This document shows, in pieces, positions 18,264-26,592 of a stretch of DNA of 64,000 nucleotides (position 1 is the stretch's first letter; each line of letters starts with the position of its first letter). The position numbers were made by a program, and so were the translations under genes. Under the pieces are notes generated by a model, which made no database searches, was not told the DNA's origin, and worked only from the letters and a program-made list of their open reading frames with translations. The DNA is from Ignavibacteriales bacterium. GTDB lineage: Bacteria > Bacteroidota > Ignavibacteria > Ignavibacteriales > Ignavibacteriaceae. The stretch lies in assembly GCA_016709155.1 (NCBI GenBank), contig JADJEI010000001.1:1302001-1366000 (forward strand), given 5' to 3'.

Positions 18264-18726
18264 AGTCCACAGTCTTCAGTGCTCAATTAGAAATATAGAG
18301 CAAGCTTATAGTGAGCAGTTTTAGAGATTTGAAAGTTTATCAAAAAGCATTTAAACTGGCGATGGATATTTTTAATATAACAAAATCATTTCCAGAAGAA
18401 GAAAGGTATGGTCTAACAATTCAGATTAGAAAATCTTCAAGAAGTGTATGTTCATCAATTGGGGAAGCATATAGAAAAAGGAAGTATCCTGCTCACTTTG
18501 TTTCTAAAACCACAGATGCTGATATGGAAAATTCTGAAACACAGGTGTGGTTAGACTTTTCTTTAAGCTGCAAATACATGAATAAACAGATTTATCAAGA
18601 GTACAAAGAACGATCTGAAGAGATTGGAAAAATGCTAAATCATATGATCGAAAATCCAGGGAAGTATGAATAATAATTTATCAACCGTTCTAAAAATTGC
18701 AGACTGCCCACTGAAGACTGTGGACT
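18264..18726. repeat. Cassette bounded by 18-bp perfect inverted repeats
   Basis: AGTCCACAGTCTTCAGTG at 18264-18281 occurs as its exact reverse complement at 18709-18726. The 463-bp segment between contains only the four-helix-bundle gene and interrupts the ferredoxin/flavoprotein pair. This suggests a small inserted or recombined unit, though no transposase or target duplication is visible. Confidence 0.6.
18311..18673 (+). CDS. Four-helix-bundle protein (23S rRNA IVS-type)
   Basis: A 120-residue protein that begins SSFRDLKVYQKAFKLAMDIF and has IRKSSRSVCSSIGEAYRKR, the signature of the small four-helix-bundle family first met as ORFs in 23S rRNA intervening sequences and related to the Avd protein of retroelements. 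It forms pentameric bundles with basic faces; its role is not known. The start is GTG. Here it is not in an rRNA gene but in a 463-bp segment between perfect inverted repeats, so it may be a mobile passenger. Confidence 0.85.
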   Translation: MSSFRDLKVYQKAFKLAMDIFNITKSFPEEERYGLTIQIRKSSRSVCSSIGEAYRKRKYPAHFVSKTTDADMENSETQVWLDFSLSCKYMNKQIYQEYKERSEEIGKMLNHMIENPGKYE

Positions 18727-18753
18727 TATTAAGTAGAAATAGTCAATCCATAA

Positions 18754-19920
18754 ATGAAAACAAAATATGATATAATAGTAGTCGGTGCAGGTCCCGCCGG
18801 AAGCATGGCAGCACGATTTGCAGCAGAGCAGGGTGTTTCCGTTTTGATGCTTGAGAAAGACCGGGATGTTGGTTATCCAGTCCGCTGCGGCGAGGCTATC
18901 AGCAAGGCTGGGGTAGAGGAATTTATTCCAAGCGATGACAAATGGATTGCCGCCAGGATCAGCAAGTTTTCTTTCATCGCTCCTGATGAAACTGAAGTGA
19001 TTGTTGATTTTGGTGATGCCGGTTACGTTCTCGATCGCAGAATTTTTGATTACGAACTTGCACGAACTGCCGCCGAAGCAGGCACACATATTATTACACG
19101 CGCTTACGTGAACGGGTTATTGTTTGATGATGGAAAAGTTATCGGAGTGAAATATGAATATCAGGGCGAGCAAAGGGAGGTTAAAGCAAAAGTTGTAATT
19201 GCCGCTGATGGAGTTGAATCGCGCGTTGGTCGCTGGGCTGGATTAAAAACTCATATTGACTTTCGCGATATGGAAAGTGCAGTACAAATTACTGCCGCAA
19301 ACATTCCTGTTGATCAAAGCACTCTTTACTTTTACTTTGGTAAAGATGTTGCCCCTAATGGATATTTCTGGGTCTTTCCGAAAGGACACAACAAAGCCAA
19401 TATTGGTCTTGGCGTAAGTGGATTGATTGGCAAGAAAAAATCTGCACAATCTTATTTAAATGATTTTATGGATAAGCATTACCCAAACGCTCCTGTGCTT
19501 ACTACAATTGCCGGGGGGGTTCCATGTTCAATAACTCTTGATAAAATTTCTGCTCCCGGAATTATGCTTGTTGGGGATGCTGCACGACAGGTTAATCCAC
19601 TCAGCGGCGGGGGTATTGCAAGTGGAATGATTGGCGGAAAAATTGCAGGCACAATCGCGGGTGAAGCAATCAAAAAAAATAATATTGATCAGATCTTAAC
19701 TTATGATAAAGCTTGGAACGACAGACTTGGCAAACGCCACGAAACTTTTAACAGAATAAAAGAAGGTATATATAATTTTTCTGATGACAAGTTTAACAGC
19801 ATCGCAAATTCAATTTTAAAAATCCCAATTGAGAAAAGGACGCTCGGTAAAGTTTTTACAACTTCACTTATGCATAACCCATCCTTGCTTATTGATATTG
19901 CAAAAGTGTTTGTTGTGTAG
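18754..19920 (+). CDS. Geranylgeranyl reductase family FAD-dependent oxidoreductase
   Basis: A 388-residue flavoprotein with the N-terminal FAD-binding DIIVVGAGPAGSMAARFAA, the substrate-side motif GYPVRCGEAISKAG, the middle VVIAADGVESRVGRW, and the second FAD motif IMLVGDAARQVNPLSGGGI. The family reduces double bonds of prenyl chains in lipids, quinones or chlorophyll; which is used here is unknown, and archaeal-type members are the closest by feel. It likely pairs with the upstream ferredoxin. No terminator is obvious after it, and a promoter for the next gene follows. Confidence 0.88.
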   Translation: MKTKYDIIVVGAGPAGSMAARFAAEQGVSVLMLEKDRDVGYPVRCGEAISKAGVEEFIPSDDKWIAARISKFSFIAPDETEVIVDFGDAGYVLDRRIFDYELARTAAEAGTHIITRAYVNGLLFDDGKVIGVKYEYQGEQREVKAKVVIAADGVESRVGRWAGLKTHIDFRDMESAVQITAANIPVDQSTLYFYFGKDVAPNGYFWVFPKGHNKANIGLGVSGLIGKKKSAQSYLNDFMDKHYPNAPVLTTIAGGVPCSITLDKISAPGIMLVGDAARQVNPLSGGGIASGMIGGKIAGTIAGEAIKKNNIDQILTYDKAWNDRLGKRHETFNRIKEGIYNFSDDKFNSIANSILKIPIEKRTLGKVFTTSLMHNPSLLIDIAKVFVV

Positions 19921-19933
19921 CAATCAAAACCGA

Positions 19934-19964
19934 TTGACTTTGTAATTGTTTTGTTCTACATTTC
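19934..19964 (+). promoter_or_regulatory. Candidate promoter for the T9SS cargo gene
   Basis: TTG (19934-19936), 20 bases, then TACATTTC (19957-19964), one mismatch from the TAnnTTTG box of this bacterial group. About 25 bases before the start codon of the next gene, which also has a GAGG ribosome-binding site. Confidence 0.4.
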
Positions 19965-19988
19965 AGTAGAATAATTAACGAGGTTATA

Positions 19989-21296
19989 ATGAAAACGTTA
20001 TTCTTTCTTAGCGTTCTTTTGTTCTCGGCCCAATTCTTCCCGCAATCACAATTATTAAAAGTTGGCAGTGCCGCACAATTTTCAAATGAAACGATTGAGT
20101 ATTGGCTTGTACTAACAACCGGCATAGTTAATATCAATGACAAAGAATATTTCACACGCCAAATTTATTCCCCATGGTCAGATCAAGCTTTCTTTTCTAA
20201 TATTGCTTATGAAAGAATTGAAGGTGATAGCTCCTATTACATTTTGAATAGTAACAATGAAGATTCTTTGATATTTAATTTTAATTGGGACGCTGGAAAA
20301 ATTATTTCGAGAGACACCAGTGATAACAATATTATTGAAGAACGAATAGATAGTATCAGCATTGGAACTATATACATTCCGCAGGACACAATTTATTATA
20401 TTAGTAATTACAGTATCGATGTTTCGACAGGTGACACAAGTTATTGGATACCCCCTTATTATGAATACACAAAAAAACTTGGCAGAATTGGACAGGGAAT
20501 TTTTGTTTTTATGAGCGGAGCTAAGATTGATGGAGTCAGATATGGATTTGTACTTCCCTACCCCGAAGAAATTACTTTCTCGGCTGATAGTATTTATGTA
20601 CAAGCCGATGGAGATTCAGGTTCAATTTATATTGTTAACAACTCTGATTACTATGTAAGTCTCGATTCGATTTTGACAAATTCGATTTATGGATATAATG
20701 GAAAATTCTTCATGAGGGGGAAGGAGCATTTTTTCTACCTGGTACAATACTACCCTAATCAATACAGCGATACACTTACAATTAATATTTCCGCTCATGA
20801 TTCTATTATTGTCTCATTCTTCAATGTTGACCTTTGCCCAATCTGTGTTAATAGTGTTGAAACTTTTTTCCAGGACACACTACAGTTTGAATTTTCTTTC
20901 CATGAATTATATAATTACACTTTTTCTAAATTGATTGGCATTTCAGGACAGGGTCATCTATCAGCAGTAGGGGTGGAGGAAGAGTTACCGTATAATTTTG
21001 AATTATTGCAAAACTATCCAAACCCATTTAACCCAAGTACAAAAATAAAATACACAATCCCAACTGTCACCCTGAGCTTGTCGAAGGGCGACACGTACGT
21101 CACTTTAAAAGTCTATGATGTACTTGGAAATGAGGTGGCTGTTTTAGTTGATGAATTTAGACAAGCAGGAATTTATGAAGTTACTTTCGATGCTTCACAA
21201 TTATCATCCGGAATTTATTTCTACACTTTGAAGGTTTACCCCGTAAGCGAGGCAGGAATTTTTATCGAAACGAAGAAACTGGTTTTGATGAAATAA
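19989..21296 (+). CDS. Secreted protein with T9SS type A sorting domain
   Basis: A 435-residue protein with a signal peptide (about residues 1-20, ending FFPQS) and a C-terminal T9SS sorting domain that starts at NYPNPFNPSTKIKYTIP and ends ETKKLVLMK. The middle 300 residues are beta-rich and not recognised. The sorting domain carries an odd in-frame insertion: between KYTIP and YVTLKVYDVLG the DNA encodes TVTLSLSKGDT from a palindromic repeat (CACCCTGAGCTTGTCGAAGG, 21068-21087), and a second extra stretch YPVSEAG lies near the end. Without these the domain would have normal spacing. Exported through the outer membrane and probably surface-anchored. Confidence 0.85.
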   Translation: MKTLFFLSVLLFSAQFFPQSQLLKVGSAAQFSNETIEYWLVLTTGIVNINDKEYFTRQIYSPWSDQAFFSNIAYERIEGDSSYYILNSNNEDSLIFNFNWDAGKIISRDTSDNNIIEERIDSISIGTIYIPQDTIYYISNYSIDVSTGDTSYWIPPYYEYTKKLGRIGQGIFVFMSGAKIDGVRYGFVLPYPEEITFSADSIYVQADGDSGSIYIVNNSDYYVSLDSILTNSIYGYNGKFFMRGKEHFFYLVQYYPNQYSDTLTINISAHDSIIVSFFNVDLCPICVNSVETFFQDTLQFEFSFHELYNYTFSKLIGISGQGHLSAVGVEEELPYNFELLQNYPNPFNPSTKIKYTIPTVTLSLSKGDTYVTLKVYDVLGNEVAVLVDEFRQAGIYEVTFDASQLSSGIYFYTLKVYPVSEAGIFIETKKLVLMK

Positions 21297-21373
21297 TTGA
21301 AAACGCTGCTGAATTGTTTTTATGTTTTAAAATTTAAATTACCAAATCAATTTTGGTTAAAATTATATAAGAT

Positions 21374-21407
21374 AATAAGGCTTCGAAATTTCTGTCGAAG
21401 CCTTATT
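21374..21407. terminator. Shared hairpin between convergent T9SS cargo genes
   Basis: AATAAGGCTTCGA (21374-21386) pairs perfectly with TCGAAGCCTTATT (21395-21407) around an eight-base loop. It lies between the stops of two convergent genes and probably terminates both, although neither side has a long T run. Confidence 0.6.
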
Positions 21408-21424
21408 CAGAAGGGAAAGTAAAG

Positions 21425-22306
21425 TTATTTTATTAACGTCATTTTTCTTGTGCTGATAAATTTTCCAGCCTTTAATTGATAGAAATAAATTCCATTACTC
21501 AAATTAGCAGCGTCAAAATTTATTGTGTACTCACCGGCACTTTGTTCTTTATTTACTAACTCTGTAATTTGATTCCCAAGCAGGTCATAAACAACTAAAG
21601 TAACATATTCGTTTTTCGGTAACTCGTATTTTATTTGTGTTGTAGGATTAAAAGGATTGGGGAAATTTTGATTCAACCGAAATTCTTTCGGTAAAATTTT
21701 AACCTCTTTTATATCAGTCAAAAGAATCGTACCCTTCAGCCAAAAATTTGAATCCCATGGATGATTACTCCAATCACCCCAGATCTCCATTTCTGCATCA
21801 CTCATTCCATCTTTTCCAAATCGGTCACCGCCAGGATAGCCTGCATTGAGATCACATCCTTGTGCAGAATTGACCATGTTGGAATCATAAGCGCCAACAA
21901 GGTAGGTGGAAAAGATAAGTTTGGTTGGAGAGTTCAAATCAAGATTGAGATTTTCCCAGAAGACCCAGCCGCCTGTAAATGTATCACCAACGACAACTTC
22001 ATTTGTTTGGAGGATTGTACCAAGTGAGTCTCTAATATTTAGTTTTAGAGTAACTTCGTGTCCGGTGCCGGTTCCATTGATAGCTGAATCAAAGGGTGCG
22101 GTAAAATAAAACGCAAATGACTCAAGTGTAATTGCTTGCTCAATTGTTATACTTTGAGCAACACCAGATGTTCTTTGTGAGCCAGCTCGATTATCCCCGC
22201 CATACCAGCCACTTGCATTTAGTGTGTCGAATCTGATTTCATACGATTGTGAGTAAACAGTCATTGAAAACATCAAGAATGATAGAATAGAAACAACAAT
22301 TTTCAT
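21425..22306 (-). CDS. Secreted protein with T9SS type A sorting domain
   Basis: A 293-residue protein with a signal peptide (KIVVSILSFLMFSMTVYSQS) and a complete C-terminal sorting domain from NFPNPFNPTTQIKYELP to STRKMTLIK. The mature part has QSITIEQAITLESFAFYFTAPF and a repeated beta pattern, and resembles small extracellular domains with a single beta sandwich; function unknown. The ATG start is followed at once by the signal peptide. It sits convergent with the other T9SS cargo gene and 300 bases from tRNA-Ser; that gap (22307-22570) shows no gene. Confidence 0.85.
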   Translation of the reverse strand: MKIVVSILSFLMFSMTVYSQSYEIRFDTLNASGWYGGDNRAGSQRTSGVAQSITIEQAITLESFAFYFTAPFDSAINGTGTGHEVTLKLNIRDSLGTILQTNEVVVGDTFTGGWVFWENLNLDLNSPTKLIFSTYLVGAYDSNMVNSAQGCDLNAGYPGGDRFGKDGMSDAEMEIWGDWSNHPWDSNFWLKGTILLTDIKEVKILPKEFRLNQNFPNPFNPTTQIKYELPKNEYVTLVVYDLLGNQITELVNKEQSAGEYTINFDAANLSNGIYFYQLKAGKFISTRKMTLIK

Positions 22307-22570
22307 TTGTAACCTTTCTTTTTTTAGTGATATGATAATTTCCTAACTACCCTCAGAACAAATTGTGTGCCTTAGAATTACTTAAGAGATTTTGACTGAA
22401 AAAATTGCACACTTTAAAAAATCTCAAAACATTCAAAATTCTCGCTTCTATCATTTGAAAAATAATCTAATTTCTGCGAATAAAATTTAATTATATCTGC
22501 TATTGTGAAGATGTTATTTTTACCTGAAGAAAAGACCGAAACCTGAGTCAAAATATTTTAGACTCTGATG

Positions 22571-22604
22571 CAAAAAATCCCTGAATTATAAACTCAGGGA
22601 TTTT
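22571..22604 (-). terminator. Terminator after tRNA-Ser
   Basis: Minus strand: stem AAATCCCTGA / TCAGGGATTT with a nine-base loop, followed by a run of T residues (22577-22572). It starts three bases after the tRNA 3' end. Confidence 0.85.
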
Positions 22605-22606
22605 AG

Positions 22607-22692
22607 CGGAGAGACAGGGATTCGAACCCCGGAATGCCAAAGGCATTAACGGTTTTCAAGACCGCCGCATTCAACCACTCTGCCATCTCTCC
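22607..22692 (-). tRNA. tRNA-Ser (anticodon UGA)
   Basis: Minus strand, 86 nucleotides. Acceptor stem GGAGAGA/TCTCTCC, T loop GGTTCGAATCC, long variable arm (AATGCCTTTGGCATT) as in class II tRNAs, and anticodon loop CTTGAAA giving anticodon TGA, which reads UCA. The discriminator base is G, as in serine tRNAs. CCA is not encoded. A promoter candidate lies upstream and a terminator directly downstream. Confidence 0.97.
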
Positions 22693-22765
22693 GTATTTTT
22701 ACTAATTACCTGAATTTTATTTATAAACCGCCTCCCCCATTTAATAAAAATCATTTAATCTACTG

Positions 22766-22796
22766 CAAATATAAAAATTGTTTATCTTTGGGCAAA
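22766..22796 (-). promoter_or_regulatory. Promoter of tRNA-Ser, Bacteroidota type
   Basis: Minus strand: TTTG (22796-22793), 19 bases, TATATTTG (22773-22766), an exact match to the TTTG-N19-TAnnTTTG consensus. It would start a transcript about 65 bases before the mature tRNA. A plus-strand TATCTTTG (22783-22790) overlaps it and may serve the divergent phosphatase gene. Confidence 0.55.
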
Positions 22797-22820
22797 AAAA
22801 TTATCTGCAACTATATAACT

Positions 22821-23603
22821 ATGCCACAAACTTTTACTCCATACTTAGATGAGTTCAAACATTTTGCAAAGCTGCTTTCAATGGAAAGTGCAAAAATTAT
22901 TAAACAATACTTCCGGACACAAATTAAGGTAGAGTCCAAAGAAGATAGTTCACCTGTTACCATTGCCGATAAAAAAGCAGAGGAAGCAATGCGTGAATTA
23001 ATTTCTAAAAACTATCCCACATTCGGAATTATAGGTGAAGAGTTTGGAATTCATAATCCAGAGGCAGAATATAAATGGATTCTTGACCCAATAGACGGCA
23101 CAAAAAGTTTTATTTGCGGCGCACAATCTTTCGGAACTTTAATCGCACTGACTAAAAATAATGTCCCAATTTTGGGAGTTCTCAATCAGCCCATTCTAAA
23201 TGAATTTTTAATTGGTGATAATTATTCAACTGAGCTTAATAATTCAATAGTAAATGTTAGAAAATGCGAAAGACTTAACGACGCAGTTTTGTTAACTACC
23301 GATCATCTTAATATTGCGAAGTATCAGCGAACTGATAGATTTGAAAAACTTATCAAGCTTGTTAAGCTTTATAGAAATTGGGGAGACTGTTACGGCTATT
23401 ACTTGGTAGCTACGGGTTTCGCAGATATAATGATTGATCCGATTATGAGCCTTTGGGATACGGCTGCCATTTTACCAATCATTAAGGGGGCTGGAGGAAT
23501 AATTACAGATTACAGTGGTGGAGAGCCACTTAATGGCAATAGTATAATCGCATCTGAACCGGGTATTCATTCTGAAATAATCAAAGTATTGAATGAGGAT
23601 TAG
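22821..23603 (+). CDS. Inositol monophosphatase family protein, probably histidinol-phosphatase type
   Basis: A 260-residue Mg-dependent sugar-phosphatase of the IMPase superfamily. Motifs: the Glu in IIGEEFG, the metal site DPIDGTKSF, and LWDTAAILPIIKGAGG near the C-terminus. The set resembles HisN-type histidinol-phosphate phosphatases more than CysQ, but substrate prediction within this family is unsafe. I use the ATG at 22821 (MPQTFTPYLDEF); a TTG 33 bases upstream is in frame but sits on a possible promoter box. It is divergent from tRNA-Ser. Confidence 0.85.
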   Translation: MPQTFTPYLDEFKHFAKLLSMESAKIIKQYFRTQIKVESKEDSSPVTIADKKAEEAMRELISKNYPTFGIIGEEFGIHNPEAEYKWILDPIDGTKSFICGAQSFGTLIALTKNNVPILGVLNQPILNEFLIGDNYSTELNNSIVNVRKCERLNDAVLLTTDHLNIAKYQRTDRFEKLIKLVKLYRNWGDCYGYYLVATGFADIMIDPIMSLWDTAAILPIIKGAGGIITDYSGGEPLNGNSIIASEPGIHSEIIKVLNED

Positions 23604-23612
23604 CTTTGTAAT

Positions 23613-24365
23613 TTAGAACAGAAATAGAAGTACGATTGAAATTATTCCAGCAAGAAGAGAAATTATTTTTGAATGTTCCGTCCTGAATATTATAACTGTT
23701 GAAATAATCCAAAGCATTAAAAATAAAATCGGTTGTAAATTAAATAAGTCGGTAATTTTAGGAACGAAATGATTTATTGCTCCAATCTCATAGCTTAATT
23801 TTAATGGAGTAAAAATCAGGAATCCGAAAAAGAAAAATATTGTAATAAACGCGAGCTTTTTAATTTTCTGATTAATGTTGAAATATTCCAGCCCCGTTCT
23901 CACTGCAAGCGTCATTCCTAAAATAAGGAATAAGGAATAATAGAAATCAAGCATCGAAGGAATTTTTCCGGTTACTTTCATTTCAATAAAATTATTTTGG
24001 GGGATAGTTTTTGTCTTATCGCCTTGCTTGAAATTTATTCTATAAAAAATATTTTTACCAACTTTCTGCGGCGGTATCATTGCAGAGTAAGTGCCTTTCC
24101 CAAAAGTCATATCAATTATTTGCAAGTCTTCATCAGTAGTTTTCCATTCTAATATCCCACTTAGATTTTTGTTATCGGTTTGAACTAAAATTTTTATCTG
24201 CTCATCTGCCGGGGCAGTTTTTTCTAATCTATATAATAGTTCGGAATTTCCGATTGCAATGACTCCGGTCAATGGATAATTACTGCTTGTAATTTTTTGT
24301 AGATAAAATGAAAGAAATACAATTACAACTGCAGAAATCCAAAGTATAATATTTTGCTTAACCAA
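23613..24365 (-). CDS. Membrane protein of unknown function
   Basis: A 250-residue protein with one N-terminal membrane segment (ILWISAVVIVFLSFYL), a roughly 110-residue outside domain that is beta-rich (residues 30-130) and four C-terminal membrane helices (around 145, 170, 210 and 232). I do not recognise the family. The start is TTG; no ATG occurs until residue 90. It is the last of four minus-strand envelope genes, after a barrel-like protein and a GldM-like protein, separated from them by a hairpin at 24429-24459, so it may be transcribed partly independently. Confidence 0.6.
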   Translation of the reverse strand: MVKQNIILWISAVVIVFLSFYLQKITSSNYPLTGVIAIGNSELLYRLEKTAPADEQIKILVQTDNKNLSGILEWKTTDEDLQIIDMTFGKGTYSAMIPPQKVGKNIFYRINFKQGDKTKTIPQNNFIEMKVTGKIPSMLDFYYSLFLILGMTLAVRTGLEYFNINQKIKKLAFITIFFFFGFLIFTPLKLSYEIGAINHFVPKITDLFNLQPILFLMLWIISTVIIFRTEHSKIISLLAGIISIVLLFLF

Positions 24366-24428
24366 ATTTAAACTCTGATTATTTTTAAATTAAAGATAAA
24401 TAAATTTAGCGAGAGAGAAGAGAAAGGA

Positions 24429-24459
24429 TTCTCATCCGGATTGTATGTCCGGATGAGAA
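24429..24459 (-). terminator. Hairpin after the outer-membrane protein gene
   Basis: TTCTCATCCGGA pairs perfectly with TCCGGATGAGAA around a seven-base loop, six bases past the stop of the minus-strand gene at 24465. The following minus-strand bases are pyrimidine-rich but not a pure T run, so termination may be partial. Confidence 0.55.
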
Positions 24460-24464
24460 GTATA

Positions 24465-25613
24465 TTAAAATGAAGTGCCTATTTTGAATCTGAAATTAGC
24501 GAAGACGGAAACTGCCCCAAAATTACCTTCATTATCTTTGGTGAAAATAACAGAGGGACCAATAGCAAATGCACTAAAGCCCCAACTTTCCGCAATCTTC
24601 TGAACAAGAATATCCAGGACAAATTGATTCTGCCGTACTGGACTTTTAACCATTGCATCAAATCTAAAATCGAAAGTGCTGCCTGCTAAAGATAATTCTC
24701 TACCGGTAAGTCCTATGTGCGTTTCATTCAGATATCTTGCGACATCAACTTTCGCCCGCGTTGAGCCAAGTACCCTAACCGGATAGCGAAACTCCCAGTT
24801 AAAATAATCTCCACTTATGATAAGAGATTTATATCCAAGTGTATCACCCCGATGAAAATACTCTGTATCGAAAGCACCAAGCTTTGTTTCGGCAGATTTA
24901 TCAGATTTCATATAACTGACCTGGAAAAAATTTCCAAATGGAATAACATATCCTATTTGAAATCCTGCAGAAGCATAAACATTATTATGAATGTTTGTTG
25001 TTCTTAAATCTGTAAAGGCATCAATCCTTCCGAAGCCGCCTCCAAAAAATCCAAGGATGTGAAAATTTGCTTCAATGAAATTTGTTTCAAGCGGACCGGA
25101 ATAGGGGGTTCCAAGTCCCATCGAAAGTCCAATATCTTTTTTAATTGGAATACCAACCCGCTCACCTCCGAATAATTGAAGGAAGGGATTTATGTATTGC
25201 AAGGTAGGGGATATTTGTGACAGTGTGGGTGGATCAAGCACTTTACTAATCCTTATCTTTTCAATAACTCTTGAAAAAACACTGCCGAAGTGAATGTCCT
25301 CTTCAAGATTTATCTTAAAAGGATAAGTAATTACACGTGCACGAGTTTGTGCATCCAAAGCAAGAAAAGGATAGAGAGCACCTTTTATTGAAATTGTCTG
25401 ATTGTTTGCATCACGCAAATCAGCAATGATTTCTGCCTTTGGGTCAGGTGGATCAATAAACAATTCAGTCTGAATTTGAATGAACAGACTATCGTCTAAA
25501 GGCTCCATCTGAAAGTAAACTATTGGTTCTTCTTCATCCTGAGCTTTAATTATTGGTGAAGAAAAAACAAAAATGACAGAAACCAACAAGAAAGAATAAA
25601 TAAGAGAACGCAT
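24465..25613 (-). CDS. Probable outer-membrane beta-barrel protein, unknown function
   Basis: A 382-residue protein with a signal peptide (SFLLVSVIFVFSSPIIKAQ, cleavage near residue 25) and, after an N-terminal 130-residue part, alternating hydrophobic beta strands rich in Gly and aromatics (ILGFFGGGFGRIDAF, NVYASAGFQIGYVIPFG) that end in a terminal Phe (FRFKIGTSF), the usual outer-membrane barrel signal. No family is recognised. It directly follows the GldM-like gene (15 bases), so its product may be the outer-membrane partner of that protein. Confidence 0.6.
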   Translation of the reverse strand: MRSLIYSFLLVSVIFVFSSPIIKAQDEEEPIVYFQMEPLDDSLFIQIQTELFIDPPDPKAEIIADLRDANNQTISIKGALYPFLALDAQTRARVITYPFKINLEEDIHFGSVFSRVIEKIRISKVLDPPTLSQISPTLQYINPFLQLFGGERVGIPIKKDIGLSMGLGTPYSGPLETNFIEANFHILGFFGGGFGRIDAFTDLRTTNIHNNVYASAGFQIGYVIPFGNFFQVSYMKSDKSAETKLGAFDTEYFHRGDTLGYKSLIISGDYFNWEFRYPVRVLGSTRAKVDVARYLNETHIGLTGRELSLAGSTFDFRFDAMVKSPVRQNQFVLDILVQKIAESWGFSAFAIGPSVIFTKDNEGNFGAVSVFANFRFKIGTSF

Positions 25614-25627
25614 TTTTTTATCCGTAA

Positions 25628-26591
25628 TTATTTTGAGAAATCTGTGAAATAAAATGAATCGCCAACCTGTACTCTGTCTTTAGACTTCTCATCAACTACA
25701 GTAAAAAAGAAATTAACTTTATATCTGCCATCCGGCTCCCTTAAATTGCCGAATTTATCTAACCAATCATCAAATTTATTTTCGGTAGATGCAATTTTTA
25801 ACGAAACATTATAAACAAGATCGCCTTTCGAATTTTTTTGAGGACCGCTAACAGAAATTGGACCCGAGTTTGAAACTTTTAGTTGTTCCGGTCTTTCATC
25901 CATAATTGTAACTGTGAATACTGTAATTCTTTGCAAATCCTGAACATAAATATCACTACCGTTCATTTTTGTAGTAACACGCTCGATTTTTACATCCGGT
26001 GGTCGGTTAGCCACTACTTTCATTCTTTCTTCCTGGCTTCCAAACTTTGCAAGCAGTTCAGTCTGGTCAGTCAAATCGAATCGTTTTTCTTGCCCCGGGG
26101 GTATAACCACAATCGGATTACTCATATTTCTCGGATCGTAAATCTTCGTTTCAACATCGCCAGTATTTTTAGCAACATTCCATGTGTGCTGGATAAAAGT
26201 TTGCTTAAGCCCGATCGGTAGTTGGGTAAGTTTTTGTTCCTCAACAGGCTTTTCTTCCTCTATTGGAGGAGGAGGTGTTTCTTCTACGATTTCATTAAAT
26301 TTTTCGACTTGTTGATTTAATGCAACTAATCTTTGCCGTAAGGCTTCATTTTCAACAACTACATTTGGATCAATCTGTATTGAAAATTTAATATTCTGCT
26401 TTGCTAGTGAATCAAGCAATGTAACTAATGAATCTCTTATTCGCTTATCTACGGTATCTTCTTCCAATGCTACTCGGCGCAAATCAAGATCAGCACCTTT
26501 TAGCGCAAGTACTGTAATTACAAAAATGTAAAGTACCTGGTAGATAATGAATTTACTATCTCTGCTTTTTTTTTAATGTTTTCATCTTCAT
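25628..26591 (-). CDS. GldM-like single-pass envelope protein, frameshifted at its N-terminus
   Basis: The uninterrupted frame runs from 26482 (a TTG) and gives 284 residues with no signal. In the same frame upstream is a perfect membrane anchor, FIIYQVLYIFVITVLALKG, which ends at a stop within the T run at 26566-26574. If one more base is added to that run, the frame opens to ATG at 26591 or 26585 with MKTLKKKSRDSKF before the anchor. The periplasmic part has a coiled coil with a PPPP-rich linker (residues 75-90 of the short form) and beta domains. The anchor resembles that of GldM/PorM; the rest is shorter. Immediately follows a multi-pass membrane gene. Confidence 0.55.
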
Positions 26592-26592
26592 T

